DNA of 64,000 bases, taken from contig JAPTMU010000091.1 in assembly GCA_028583405.1 (NCBI GenBank), forward strand, positions 309,401 to 373,400. Reading direction: 5' to 3'. The translations under genes were made by a program, and so were the position numbers. Below, one piece after another: positions 11,440-22,211 of this stretch (position 1 is the stretch's first letter; every line of letters starts with the position of its first letter). A model generated the notes under the pieces. It was not told the DNA's origin and made no database searches. It saw only the letters and a program-made list of their open reading frames with translations. The stretch comes from Pogonophryne albipinna (lineage: Eukaryota; Chordata; Actinopteri; Perciformes; Artedidraconidae).

Positions 11440-12349
11440 CTGGACTCACACCTGACATCATGTCCAACTTCCGGCCCATCTCAAATCTCCCCTTTCTGTC
11501 AAAAATACTTGAACGTGTCTTTGCCTCACAACTTAAATCCCACCTCAGCTCCAATGACCTCTTTGAGCCATTTCAATCCGGTTTCCGATCAAAACACAGC
11601 ACCGAAACGGCTCTTCTGAAAATCACAAACGACCTCCTCCTCTCCTCTGACTCCGGCAACCTTAACATCCTCCTCCTCCTCGACCTCACCGCAGCATTCG
11701 ACACCATCAACCACACCATCCTGCTGTCCCTCCTCGAATCATCACCGACACTGCACTCTCCTGGCTGAAATCCTACCTCACCGACAGACATCAGTTTATC
11801 AACATCAACAACTGCACCTCCTCCACTGCTCCTCTGTCCCAAGGCGTCCCCCAGGGTTCGGTGCTTGGCCCCCTCCTCTTCATCCTCTATATGCTCCCCC
11901 TTGGCAAAATCATTCGTCGCCACAACCTTCAATTTCACTGCTACGCCGATGACATCCAACTTTGTATCTCAACAAAAACCATCACCCCTACAACACACTC
12001 CACTCTCACCAACTGTCTCTCAGAAATAAAAGCATGGATGCAAACAAACTATCGCCAACTGAACAGTGCCAAATCAGACATCATCATCATCGGCCCCCCA
12101 TCCCGTATCAAAGACATCCAGAATTTCAACTTCACCATTGACAGCCACACTCTATCCCCCCCCCTCACATCCGCAACCTCGGAGTCATCTTCGACAGTCA
12201 GCTCAAATTCAACCACCACATAAATCACATCACCAGGACCGCCTTTTTCCACCTCAAAAACATTGCCCGTCTCCGCCCATCACTCTCCTCCTGCTGAGAC
12301 CCTGATTCATCACTTCACGACTCGACTACTGCAATAGCATCCTCTACGG

Positions 12350-12906
12350 CAGGGGTGTCAAACTCAAGGCCCGGGGGCCACATTCGGCCCGCGACTTCAT
12401 TTTCTGTGGCCCCACAAGAGCGTGCAAAGAATATAATATGTTTATTATACGGTTACATGCTACTTTACAGAAGCACGTTGCCCATAAACTACATGTCCCA
12501 CAATGCATCTCAAATTAGACTTTTTTTCTCAGAATTTGCCTTTTTTTCTTCAAAATATTCACTTTTCTCAGAATTAGATTTTTTTTTCAAAATGTTACTT
12601 TTTATTTCAAAAATATTTTTTCTCCAGAACTTGGCTTCTCTTTTTAAATCATTTTGTAACATTCTCACTGAAGAGACTTGCAATTATTTGCCCTAGACTT
12701 CTGCTTTCAGGTGAGGTTAATTATGAAGTTATTACCCTATCCCATAATAATCCAATGCAGAGGAAATAATGTAATATAATACATTATTTTATATATATGA
12801 TATATTTATATATGTCTTTTTATATAGTCTTAAAGTTACAACCGGCCCTTTGAGTGCAACCATAATGCTGATGTGGCCCGTGATGAAATTGAGTTTGACA
12901 CCCCTG
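12350..12906. mobile_element. hAT non-autonomous element, 557 bp, perfect 8-bp target duplication
   Basis: The ends CAGGGGTGTCAAACTCA and TGAGTTTGACACCCCTG are perfect inverted repeats of the common vertebrate hAT-Charlie type. The LINE sequence CTCTACGG is duplicated exactly (12342-12349 and 12907-12914). Excision restores the LINE codons (SILYGIPSN). The interior is T-rich and non-coding. Confidence 0.95.
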
Positions 12907-13455
12907 CTCTACGGCATACCATCCAACCTAATCAATAAACTCCAACATATCCAGAACTCTGCTGCCCGCCTCCTCACCCACACCCGCTCCCGAGACCACA
13001 TCACTCCCGTCCTCCAGAACCTCCACTGGCTCCCCGTCCGTCAAAGAATCAACTTCAAAGTCCTCCTGATTACTCACAAAGCCCTCAACAATCAGGCCCC
13101 CCCCCACCTCACAGACCTGCACCACCACACCCCTTCCCGCTGCCTCTGCTCATCAGAAGCCAACCTCCTATCCATCCCCACCCGCACCAATCACCGGACC
13201 TGGGGGGACAGAGCCTTCTCTCTCTCGCTCGGGCCACACACACACACACCCTCCCGGTCCTCCCGATGGCCAGTCGGTGCCTGCCGGTGAGCGTGGAAGT
13301 GTGGTCTGCCACAAGCGGACGGCAGGAGCGGAGCTGTCAGCATCAGCTTGTAGATGGTATTTTAAACTCGATGCGCTCTGAAACTACGGGGCGGCCGAGG
13401 ACAAAAAGTACACATGCGTTAATCGCGTTAAAATAATTAGTGGAGTTATTTTTTT

Positions 13456-14285
13456 TTTGCTCAGGAAGACAGGGGAATTCAGACCCATTCTAGATCTCCG
13501 CGGCCTGAATCGTCATATTTCCTGCAGGAAAGTCTGCATGTTAACTGTGAAACAGTTACTAGGGCTTGTGCAGCCAGGCGATTGGTTCACCACCATCGAC
13601 CTGAAAGACGCGTACTTTCATGTGGAAATTGCTCCAGAGCACAGAAAGTATCTGCGTTTTGCCTTCCAGGGGATAGGCTGCCATTCGGCTATTCCCTATC
13701 CCCACGCACATTCAGCAAATGTGTGGCCACAGCGCTTCAACCGCTGCGCACGCAGGGCATGAGAGTTTTCTTTTACATAGACGACCTCATAGTCATGGCT
13801 GGGTCTCGGGAAACAGGCAATGTTTTGCACAGCACAATTGATCACACACCTGACCAAATTAGGTTTTGAGATCAATTGGAAAAAGAGCAACCCCATACCT
13901 CACCAACAGGCGTTGTATTTGGGTATGGTGCTCGATGCAGACGCGCTGCGTGCCACCCTGTCAGAGAGCAGACGTGCGTCCCTTCTCCGGGCGGTGCACA
14001 GGCTGCGACAGGGAGCGACAGTGACAGCTTTTACTGTCATGCAGACACTGGGTCTCATGGCGGCTGCTCATATGGTGGTCCCGCTGGGGTTACTACATAT
14101 GCGCCGCCTGCAGAGGTGGTTCTCCAGCCTGTGTTTGGACCCCAAGAGGCACAAACGACGGCTGGTGACCATCCCCCCCTCAGTGGAGGGCAACCTCTGG
14201 TTTTGGGGGTCTCCGGACCACCTCCGGAGGGGGTCTCCACTGGGACGGGTGACCTCCTACATCAGTGTTCACGGACGATGACTTT
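13456..14285 (+). pseudogene. DIRS-type retrotransposon reverse transcriptase fragment
   Basis: The frame begins KTGEFRPILDLRGLNRHISC and continues through WFTTIDLKDAYFHVEIAPEH, then, after a frameshift near 13680, LPFGYSLSPRTFSKCVATAL, the active-site box FFYIDDLIV, and after a second shift near 13830-13860, LTKLGFEINWKKSNPIP, QALYLGMVLDADALRATLSE and a connection/RNase H-proximal region. This fits DIRS1-like polymerases of fish. The methyltransferase and tyrosine recombinase are absent, and the fragment ends where it would enter RNase H (about 14285). It is a dead partial copy with two frameshifts. Confidence 0.8.
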
Positions 14286-14508
14286 TCTCAAGACACGTTG
14301 GTGTTTTTCATGTTGTGCATTCTAGATGTTGTTCTGTCTCATAGGCCTCTTGGTTCTCTGTCTGCCATGGAAATGCAGGCAAAGATCAAGAAGCTGGTGG
14401 TCCATAAGCCTGCATTTCCAAGCAAATCCAGCCTAAATGAAATGCACAGTTTAACCCTATTCGTATTTCTCATGTTCACTGTATATTTTCTTCTCACTCA
14501 CGTTGCAA

Positions 14509-15909
14509 TTACAGCCTCCCTCGGATCAGCTCTTCCCTCCAAGCCATCGGAGGAGCCTTCGGATGAGGAGCTGATCAGGGTGGTAGTTGATATGGAGGAG
14601 TGTAAGTAAAAACTCAGGGGAGAGCTCATCGGGGTGGAGTTCCTGTACAGGCACAGTGCTTGAGTACTTCAGCTTGGACCCCGACCGTCTTCCAGCCAGA
14701 TACCCCCTCCACCAGCACAGCAGCCCGGTCGGGTGATCCGGCTGACGCACCCAGGTCTGAGCCATCTGGCCCGGCCGCCCCTCACCAACCTGACCCTCCC
14801 GAGTTCCCTGAGGCAAGTTCACTAACACAATGCTACTACTAATGATAATGCTCATAATGATAATATGTATTCAAGACTCTTTGCTCACAGAAGCACTTCT
14901 CCTCCTCCCTCCTTCCTTTTCTCCTCAGGAGGAGATGCAGGGTCCTGATGGCCAGCCAGGATACCAGCATGTCCTGAAGCTGGCCAAGGCCTTGCTAGAA
15001 GCCAGGAGCCTTCAGGGGCTTTCTGATAAGAGGGTGGACAAACTCATAGCCCTCTGGCAACGCCTGCCGGAGCCGGACAGACGACGACTCGTCTACCCTC
15101 CCAGACACCGGGAGAGGCAGCCGAAGGGGCGGTTCAAGACAGCGAAGGGGAAGACCACATCCTGTCCTGGGAAGGAGAGTCTCCAACGGTAAGACTCGCT
15201 TCAAATATTCCTGTTTCCTATATTTGCTGCGTATTAACCCTCACTGTCCTCTCCGTGACTCAGCTGTCTTCTCGGACTGAACTCGGGTCCTGCAACATGG
15301 CCCAGCGCCAGCCGCCTAGTAGAGGCCATTTGCAGCCAGCTCTGACGTCTCAACCCCGCGGTTCGGAGGGATCATGAGGACTCGGTGGTCCCTCATCCTC
15401 ACGGACTACGTGGCCATTAGAGAGGCAGTGCTGGCCAGCCCGAGGTTGATGGCTCAGACCGACATCCAGCTCTTTGAGCTCAACCAGAGGACCCTGTCCC
15501 AGTGGTGAGTCTAACCAGCAGCTTTGTTGGTGGTTTTGTAATCCGTACTGGGATTTATCTTTCCGTAAAAACATCTGCCTGGGTTTGTCTTACAGGTTCT
15601 CTCGGTGCCAGAAAGACAGGGGGGTGTCTGTGCTGCTGCAGGGAACTGGCGTCTTCCCTGCAGCAGCTGTGGCTGTCCAGCCTCTCCCGCCAGCGAAAGG
15701 GCTGTCCTTCGTACCGGTGGGACAAGGACAGCCCTTCAAGTACAACATCCCGGAGGTGCCGGGACCTTCAGGGGTGGGTCTGCTTCCTCCAGATGAGGAG
15801 CAAAGCCCGCCGGCAGACATGTCAGTACACCTGCTGCAAGAGTGGCCAGGCCAAGAGGATCAACACTGGCCACACTCGCATTGCAGGCAGGGGTTGCGCC
15901 TGTTTGTAG
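14509..15909 (+). pseudogene. 5' half of a large DUF6729-type transposon gene (copy A)
   Basis: Spliced exons read as the N-terminal portion of a fish family I associate with DUF6729-containing transposon proteins. Segments in order: EEPSDEELIRVVVDMEE (14509-14606); an acidic/proline linker to 14815; LPEPDRRRLVYPPRHRERQP and GRFKTAKGKTTSCPGKESLQ (about 14929-15190); RWSLILTDYVAIREAVLASP and DIQLFELNQRTLSQW (exon ending 15506); FSRCQKDRGVSVLLQGTGV (from about 15597); and a Cys/His knuckle, YTCCK(S/C)GQAKR...GHTR...GCAC, near 15820-15900. Frameshifts occur in the 15260-15380 and 15770-15830 regions. In the full-length family this knuckle is followed almost directly by the segment that starts copy C at 32944, also on this strand. 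Confidence 0.6.
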
Positions 15910-16589
15910 CGTTAGCGTATTTCTTCTTCTTCTACATCTACTTCTAATTCAATGTACATGCCCGCAAAATATTGGACAAAAGAAACTCTGCTAGTAGTGT
16001 CAACTAAATCCATAGTATTACAACAAAAGTGCTTTAAACGAGGTAAATTACGAATTTATGTTCTCAATCTCCAAGTGTGGGATTGAATATTAAATTAGAT
16101 TAGCTTTATTGTCCCCAGGGGGAAATTCATTTTCACAGCTCTGTGAAAAAAATAAGACGGACAACTACAGATCGCACCACACATGATGGTTACTTGTTAT
16201 TATTTAGGGCTGCATGGATCAGGTTTTTGCCAAAGCGAGCCCTTTCAGTATATTAATCATAGGTTATGTATTATATCAGGGGTCGGCAACCCTAGGCACG
16301 CGGTACCGTAACCAGTGGCACAAGTGTGCAAAATATACGTTTTTTATTATCGGATCCTGAACGAGAGCGTGTCTCCCTGTTACCTGCAGAAGGATAGCTT
16401 CTAGGCCCCGCTCTCTTTAACTCCAGTCGACTTCCTGCTGCTTTCCTACGTGGTGAAACGATTAGGGGTGTAGTGCTGCCAGAGCGCACCGGAAAGCTGC
16501 GCTGGTGTTAACGTATAACTTGTGGGACTCTATAATTTTAGACAGATGTATCGGGGCGTGTATCTTGAGGACCCATTGTTGACTCATCG
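15910..16589. other. Unannotated stretch with LINE-tail and hAT-end fragments
   Basis: At about 16090-16150 the words agattagctttattgtcccc and gggggaaattcattttcaca match the type of 3' tail found in fish LINEs, in reverse orientation. At about 16277 the sequence CAGGGGTCGGCAACC looks like one end of a hAT element; I did not find its partner. No gene is visible. Confidence 0.4.
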
Positions 16590-16820
16590 GAAACATCTCG
16601 CCGTTAGCATTTTTTCGCTCGTGTCTAATTCATAGGCTCAGCGCTAACTTTGTGGTTAAAAAAAAAGATCAGTTAGCTGAGTTTCTTCCTGTTACATGGA
16701 TATAAAACATTCATAGTTTATTGAATATTAAGATGCCCTCAGACGCTGTTACCTGCAGGTGACGCGTTTTTCCCCCCGGTATCGGGGGGGCGGTCCAGAA
16801 CAGGTTAAATGTGAGCAGAA
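16590..16820 (+). repeat. Dispersed repeat R3, copy 1
   Basis: The segment from about gccgttagcatttttcgct through catagtttattgaatatta matches 37440-37640 in the same orientation with scattered changes (ggctcagcgctaac / ggctcagcgttagt; cagttagctgagtttcttcc / cagttagctgggtttcttcc). It is non-coding and the family is unknown. Confidence 0.65.
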
Positions 16821-16925
16821 AGCAATCCATTTAATTGGCAATCTTGTCTGTATCAAACCTGTGTCTCTACCATGGCTTACACTGTACAAGTACCAACAGG
16901 TTTAACAACTAAATTCTAATGACCA

Positions 16926-18012
16926 GGGGCCTCATTTATAAAGCCTTGCGTAGGATTGGCGTGGGAAGGTTGCTTACATAGGACAAAGCAAATAAATACA
17001 CACAGACACTTTTCGATTCATAAAAGACTGCGTACCGGCACAGGACTTGCATACGGCACATCCTGTGCCGGTATTCTTTATAAATCACAATCAACTCGAA
17101 ATGCGGCGCAGCTTTTGCGGGCTTCACGTAACGCCCATATTTGCCCATAAATATTCATCAAACCGATTTCAGGTACAACGAACATGGCAAAGAGCGAAAA
17201 AAGAGGCAAGAAAAGAAACTTCACAAATGGGGAAGTTGAAATCCTTGTCGGAGAAGTAGAGACAAGGCAAAACATTTTGTTTGGTGGGCACAGTATTGGC
17301 GTAACAAATGCCAAAAAGGCAGCAGTGGCAGATGCTGTCAACTCTGCATCAGCACAGGGTCGCACTGTCGCTGAAATAAGAAAGAAGCGGTCAGACGTAA
17401 AAGTGGAGGGCAAAAAACGCCTTGCCTCACACAGGCAGAGTGTGTGTGCCACGGGAGGGGGAAAGGGGGCACCGGAGCTCAGCCCCATGGATGAAAAGCT
17501 GGCCGGTATAATCGGTGAATCCCTCCTGAGTGGAGTGGTGACGAAGGCAGAGGGGGACACCGATGTTCAGGGTGCACCGGATGAACCAGGTAACCACATT
17601 AATGTACCCGTGTTTGAAATGAGAGTGCATCAAGTTGTGTTATATCTGCTGGTATGTAAAGAAAACAATAAGTCTACTTAGAAAAACAAATCATAACTTT
17701 ATTTAACAAAACCATTTTCATTTAGATGCTGCTTGTTCCAGCGGGGTTGGGGAACAGTGTACCGAGGAACCTGTGTCGAGCCCCGGCGTCTCCACTGCAC
17801 CTCCTGCGCAGCCCTCCAGCAGCGGCCGTGTCCTCACGGAGGCAGTCCTGCAGATGCAGAGTGAAACAATTTCTACTATACACAAGGTTGCAAGAGAGCT
17901 GGGACAACTTCGTAATGTGTTGGCTGACACTTCTTTAAAACAATTGGCTAATAAATTAAATGTTAATGGGTCAAGATATGTTTTTATTCAACACTTTTTT
18001 ATTAAAACTTGA
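16926..18012 (+). mobile_element. Harbinger-type transposon, 5' portion with its MYB-like gene
   Basis: The left end GGGGCCTCATTTATAAAG is a typical fish Harbinger terminus, and a MYB/SANT-like gene follows in the position expected for the accessory protein. No transposase and no matching right terminus (its inverse) were found downstream, so the element is truncated or rearranged. Confidence 0.6.
17184..18012 (+). CDS. MYB/SANT-like DNA-binding protein of a Harbinger element
   Basis: Two exons, 17184-17589 and 17726-18012 (stop TGA), join in phase (G|AT). The N-terminus MAKSEKRGKKRNFTNGEVEI with GEVETRQNILFGG and ADAVNSASAQGRTVAEIRKK is a trihelix MYB-like domain of the kind found in the accessory protein of Harbinger elements and in NAIF1-like proteins. 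The middle is Pro/Ser-rich. The C-terminus LQMQSETISTIHKVARELGQ looks like a coiled-coil dimerisation helix. In this family the protein is thought to bind element ends and help bring the transposase to the nucleus. No stop or frameshift is visible, so this reading frame looks intact even though the transposase is absent. Confidence 0.75.
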
Positions 18013-18042
18013 CACTTTGTTTAATTTGTTGCACTTCCACAG

Positions 18043-18433
18043 ATCATGTATCTGAGGGGAAATAGGTCCCTTTTCTTGGACCCATTTGGGGCCACCAAAG
18101 ACCAGATGAGCTGCTGCAAAGAGCTAACACGGTAAATCAAATATCAGCTGTAATGTCTTTACTAGATAAATTCATGCATTCAGGATTATATTAAGGGAGC
18201 CACATAAATAATGTTCCTAATTACTACTGTTTTACTTGAATAACGTAAGATTGTCCTGTGTGAACATTCAGCTCTTCTTAAAAAAGGATTGTATGTCCAA
18301 AACATAATCTATCTGTTCCCTGTGTAAATCGCTGGTCCGCCAGAAAAACCCAGCTGTTGGGAGATGGGCAAGCGAGAGCCTGGATCATCCCAAACAGCAG
18401 GGCACGACATCATGCGGTGTGTTCATTTGCAAG
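18043..18433 (+). pseudogene. C-terminal fragment of a Ulp1/SENP-like (C48) cysteine protease
   Basis: Exon 18043-18131 reads MYLRGNRSLFLDPFGATKDQ and ends at a GT donor; the Asp in FLDPFG fits the catalytic Asp position. Exon about 18341-18433 reads LDHPKQQGTTSCGVFICK and ends at a GT donor; the Gln and the Cys of SCGVF fit the catalytic Gln-Cys pair. The His-bearing upstream part and the final exon are missing, because repeat R2 begins at about 18458. Proteases of this kind are often encoded by fish transposons. I cannot tell which element carried it. Confidence 0.5.
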
Positions 18434-18457
18434 GTAACACTTATGAATGTGTATAGA

Positions 18458-18650
18458 GTGGCGAAGTCACGCCCATCTACTTCCGCTCCATGGGACCTTA
18501 TTTCGAAAAAATTATGCATTGAAGTCAATGGAGAGAGAAAACGTATCTTTCGATCCCGTTTGAATTGTGCCACGAATTACACATATAATGTTTGTCAATC
18601 TTAAAAAATTATTTCCATGTCAAAAAAGTCAGTTTGTCGTAAAACTGTTG
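18458..18650 (+). repeat. Dispersed repeat R2, copy 1
   Basis: This matches 48073-48287 in inverted orientation, from tatagagtggcgaagtc through gtcgtaaaactg, with shared blocks such as cgatcccgtt and tgtgccacgaattacacat. It lies directly upstream of a THAP-like exon, so it could be the terminus of a THAP-bearing transposon. Confidence 0.7.
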
Positions 18651-18795
18651 AAATATACGCAACTAGAAAGACTACAAATCCTAGAGTCGCGTAAGTGATG
18701 TCACAACTGTTTTCCTCCACTAAGAGATAGCTAAGATCAGCTATAGATAGAATCTATCTATATGGCGCTGGCTAAGATAAGATAACTTTAACAAG

Positions 18796-20263
18796 ATGCC
18801 TGTGTGCTTAGTAGCAGGTTGTTATCATACCAGCAATGGGTCTTGCTCGTTCTTTCGCTTCCCGTCTGATGAAAGGACCAGGAGTGGCTGGATCAAGTTA
18901 GCTACCTACCTACGTATGGGTATGTTTAACAAATATTTAGGTTCAAGTACCGTAAATAATTTTTTTCATTATTCTTTTTTTTAAAAGAGCAAAATATAAT
19001 ATCTGTGTGGATATGTTAGTAATTGATGTTGTTTTTTTTAGGCGTGAAGTACACACCAATTGCAGAGTACTTCCCTTCGAAAGAACTTGACCTGTGGAGC
19101 AGACATGGCAAATGGAAACGTTTTCTCTGTATACTTCTTTGTAGTTGAAATTCCAAGTTCGGTTGTTGAAAAAACATATTGAATGTTATGTGCTATTTGT
19201 AAATGTATTTTTACTTGCTGGTTTTTGCAGGTGCACTTGAGTGACAGTGCGGGAATGCCAATCCTGGTCGGTTCGATCTGGAACGCAGCATACATGCAAC
19301 TTGTTCCAGCCGAGCCGACGCCATCTCCTGTTGTCCACAGAAGATCACCGCCTGCGAGGAGAGTCACTCCAAGGGTGATTGTCAAAGGAGAGGTGCCAAA
19401 TCACCGCAACTGGATCCTTCCAAGTGGACCGTTATCGGCCAGGGCAGGAAGGTAATTGTGTGGTTGACAACTTTCAATAAGAGTGATATTCCCTGAGCAG
19501 TTTGCCTTGATAATGATGGAAGAGTACCCATTTGATTAACACAAGCTATGCTATTTATTTTTACAGAGGAGCCAACACGATGAACCTGAGCAGTCCATTG
19601 ATGCACTTAAACAAGCAGGGACTGTTCGGCAGGAGGTAGGTCAACTTTGTATTATGCTTTGAAAGCATTGGGGTATGTTTATTGCAGTTTATATGTGCAT
19701 TTTTTTTCCTTTTTCTAAAACAGTGTTTCTTCATTTTTATTTCACAGGAATTGGAGGAGAGTTATCTTCCACTGACAGCTGTGTGGTTCAGCAGTGCAAT
19801 GTTGGTTGAGATGGACAAAATTAGTCCATCCCATCTTCCTGGCCCTGATGAGTGCACACCAAAACGGCAAAAGGTAATTTGTTTGTTGCTTTGTATGTTG
19901 GTTGATGCCCTATTATAAAATGTATCCTTCCTGACAAACTTTAAATGTATTACAGTGAGGACAACTTATACTGTCCATAAGGAGTTATTAGTGGAGGATT
20001 AATCATTTTGTTTTCCTTCCGTTAGAAAGCAAAGATGGAGCTGAAGCAGAGGGCTCCTGCCTCCAAGAGGACCCTGGCAAAGCGACAGGTTGTTCTTGTT
20101 TTCTTCTTTTTTAAAACTAAGAAGTTACACAAATATTGGTGGTGTTATTTATTCTCAAGTTGACTTAATTGTTTTGTTTTTTTAGGGGGAGGCAGCTCCC
20201 ATGGTTGTGGAGGTGATTTTACGGCCACCTACCAGTAGAGGGACAGTTGCTGTGGAGCAGCAG
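18796..20263 (+). CDS. THAP-like finger exon and downstream small exons, probably 5' exons of the Helentron gene
   Basis: Exon 18796-18919 starts MPVCLVAGCYHTSNGSCSFF and continues FPSDERTRSGWIKLA, which is a THAP-type N-terminus (Cys pair, then Phe-Phe-Arg-Phe-Pro). It joins in phase to 19042 (GVKYTPIAEYFPSKELDLWS). Further exon-like blocks with consensus splice sites lie at 19231-19451, 19567-19635, 19748-19873, 20026-20088 and 20186-20263; the next begins at 20586. The 19567, 19748, 20026 and 20186 exons read in phase as a basic, Pro/Lys-rich linker. The 19231 exon appears to carry a frameshift, because the frame that joins its end to the next exon differs from the frame open at its start. 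The second half of a canonical THAP domain is not obvious. I infer, without proof, that this is the spliced N-terminus of the polyprotein that continues at 20586. Confidence 0.45.
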
Positions 20264-20585
20264 GTCTGTGCTCTTTGTGTGAAGGATGTGCTTTCAGAGT
20301 GACATTTTAATGAATCATGCTAATTTATTGACATTGTTACTTTTGCTCATTGTTAAAATAGTTTCAGTTGTTAGCCTGCATGCAGTCAACGTTGTTTCAA
20401 GTGTACACAATGAATGACAAGAAACCTCTCTTTTGAGTTCCATTCAATATGTGTGTGAGTAAGTAGAAAAACAAAACTTAATATAATAATAATAATAATT
20501 TTGTATTAATAATTGTATAGCTTTCTATTATTTAGTTAAACGTTTGTGAAACAATTTAAGACCGTGTTTTTAGCAGTTTTTTTAG

Positions 20586-20711
20586 GTGGAGCCATTGCCA
20601 GGAGTGGAGCCATTGCCAGGAGTGGAGCCATTGCCCAGCGTAGAGCCATCAATGAGCGTGGAGCCATCACTGAGCATGGAGCCATCACCAAGCAACGAGC
20701 CATCACCCAGC
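20586..20711 (+). repeat. 18-bp coding minisatellite (VEPLPG / VEPSxS repeats)
   Basis: About seven units of GTGGAGCCATTGCCAGGA and variants encode VEPLPG, VEPLPS, VEPSMS and similar, immediately after a splice acceptor. Units diverge towards the 3' side. The stretch links the Lys-rich exons to the first C76-like domain. Confidence 0.8.
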
Positions 20712-20732
20712 GTCATAGTGGATGTTGATGAT

Positions 20733-22210
20733 GACAACAGATGGAGCAAAGGTAAGGGCTATGCTTGCATGTGTTCAGAAAAAGTGCAGTTGGCTGTTGT
20801 CGCAGGGACTGATGTGAGGTATGCATCAGTTTCTGACGATAGAATATCTGTTGCATGTTCTATAGCGGCTGCGATCAAACATTTGATTGCGCCTGTGTGT
20901 ATGTGGAGCAGTACAGATATCGATGCCATACGTGTTGCAGGGTCAAAGCTTAACTCGTTTGTATTAGGGGAAGCCCATAAAATGAATGTAAAGCCAAATA
21001 ACTTGCAGGTTGGTTGAGCAGACCAGTGTGTTTGGACGTAAGTGGAACTTCAATATGGGCCTGCCAGTGTACGGCGAATATAATTTGTCTGAAGGGGATA
21101 AGGTATTGTCGGAGAAGCTGCTTGAACACTTATCCAGGGATGGCATGTGTCTGTTTAACCTAAACTCCGCAGCCAGTGCAATTATTAAACACAATGACTA
21201 TTGTAGTCGTTGATTGTGGCACACGTGGTGCGTCTGGGTTAGCATCCAGTGTTGGCACATCTGTAGCCGTGTTCAACACATGCCCTAATGACCTGATGCT
21301 TTACATCAGGAGTCTCAAGAAGTCATTGAAAACAGAGGTTTTGCATAACAAGCCTTTCTGTGAAAGCAGCTCAAGTTAATTTGGAGACGGCTAGAGTCAT
21401 TTCAGACAGTGATGGGGACACGTGTGTCAGGGGAATATTCAGTCAGGGTGACCAACGGTTTAAATATGCAGGACTTCAGTGCATGGCTGTAAGTTTGGTA
21501 GGCATAGCAAAACACACAGTTGACAGCGTGTTTACATGGCGGTCCGACCACCTGGATAAAGTTGTTCTTGGTGACAATCTGTACACCTCCCTGCGTGACC
21601 AACAAGGTATCAGTGGCGGATACAAACTACTTTCGGTTCCAGATCTGCCCAAGGAGACCATTATCGACGGACAAAGATTTCTGTTTGAATACAGTGACTT
21701 TGTGTCTGGAGATGTGGTTGAGGGGGATCTCATTGATGAGGGTGTGCACACCACTCTAAAATACGGACTGGAAAGGATGTGTACTAACAATGACACATGC
21801 TTTCTGACAATGAATGGCGGCACATGTGCCATCATTGGTCAAGATGGACACTACGCAGCGGTCGACTCCCATGCACGCAGTGCGTCTGGGATGAGCGATG
21901 GCGAGGGGCGTAGTGTTGTTTTGTATTTCAGAGGCCTTGAAAACGTGTTTGAATACATATGGACATTTGCAGCGTTCCTCAAGAAGTCTCAAAAACAGTT
22001 TGAGATCGCTGGTGTCCGAGTCACTCAAATAGGCCCAATAGAAAACAGTAATCTGTCTTTGGCTCCAAGAGTGACTCCCAAACCGACAGAGACTGATTTG
22101 GGTTGTAGTTCAGCTATTCAGTCCACACTTGGCTGCACCAACATTCAGATGGGTGCAAAGCGTAAGATTCGTAAGGGATCTTCTGCTTGCAAAAAAATAA
22201 AAAAAGAGTG
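20733..22210 (+). pseudogene. Tandem C76-like cysteine protease domains, the first lacking the catalytic residues
   Basis: Domain 1 (20733-21350) reads VAGTDVRYASVSDDRISVAC, then VFGRKWNFNMGLPVYGEYNL and IVVVDCGTRGASG. Domain 2 (21360-22210) reads FKYAGLQCMAVSLVGIAKH, LGDNLYTSLRDQQGISGG, CFLTMNGGTCAI and AAVDSHARSASGM. Domain 2 has the expected Gln-Cys and Asp-Ser-His motifs. Aligning the two on the IAKH/AIKH anchor puts Ser where domain 2 has Cys, and DCGT stands where domain 2 has DSHA, so the nucleophile and His are both replaced. Frameshifts occur near 21005, 21200 and 21350, and an A-run near 22190-22205 separates this frame from the OTU frame. Such domains resemble viral deubiquitinases. 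Confidence 0.65.
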
Positions 22211-22211
22211 A

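Larger units (their letters stand above)
9095..13215 (+). mobile_element. L2-like LINE, 5'-truncated, split by two DNA transposons
   Basis: Three segments read as one LINE open frame: 9095-9482 (linker before the polymerase; FSTISKLLKPCDNATSSFTT, and LAAVTPILKRPGL), 11440-12341 (reverse transcriptase: [66 protein letters not shown], active-site YADD), and 12907-13215 (PSNLINKLQHIQNSAARLLT, thumb and C-terminus). The gaps are the 9483-11439 and 12350-12906 insertions. At least one frameshift occurs near 11740-11790. The end is lost at about 13215, where unrelated sequence with (CA)n begins. No endonuclease domain is visible. Confidence 0.85.

Noticed and set aside
13216..13455. Extension of the DIRS or LINE reading into the GC-rich gap between them
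   Set aside because: Translations have stops and no motif. The stretch is probably a third, unidentified repeat (gcgttaatcgcgttaaaata).
17726..17938. Arg/Pro-rich alternate-frame proteins overlapping exon 2 of the MYB-like gene
   Set aside because: The in-phase frame joins exon 1 and ends in a coiled-coil-like helix. The others are GC-rich shadows.
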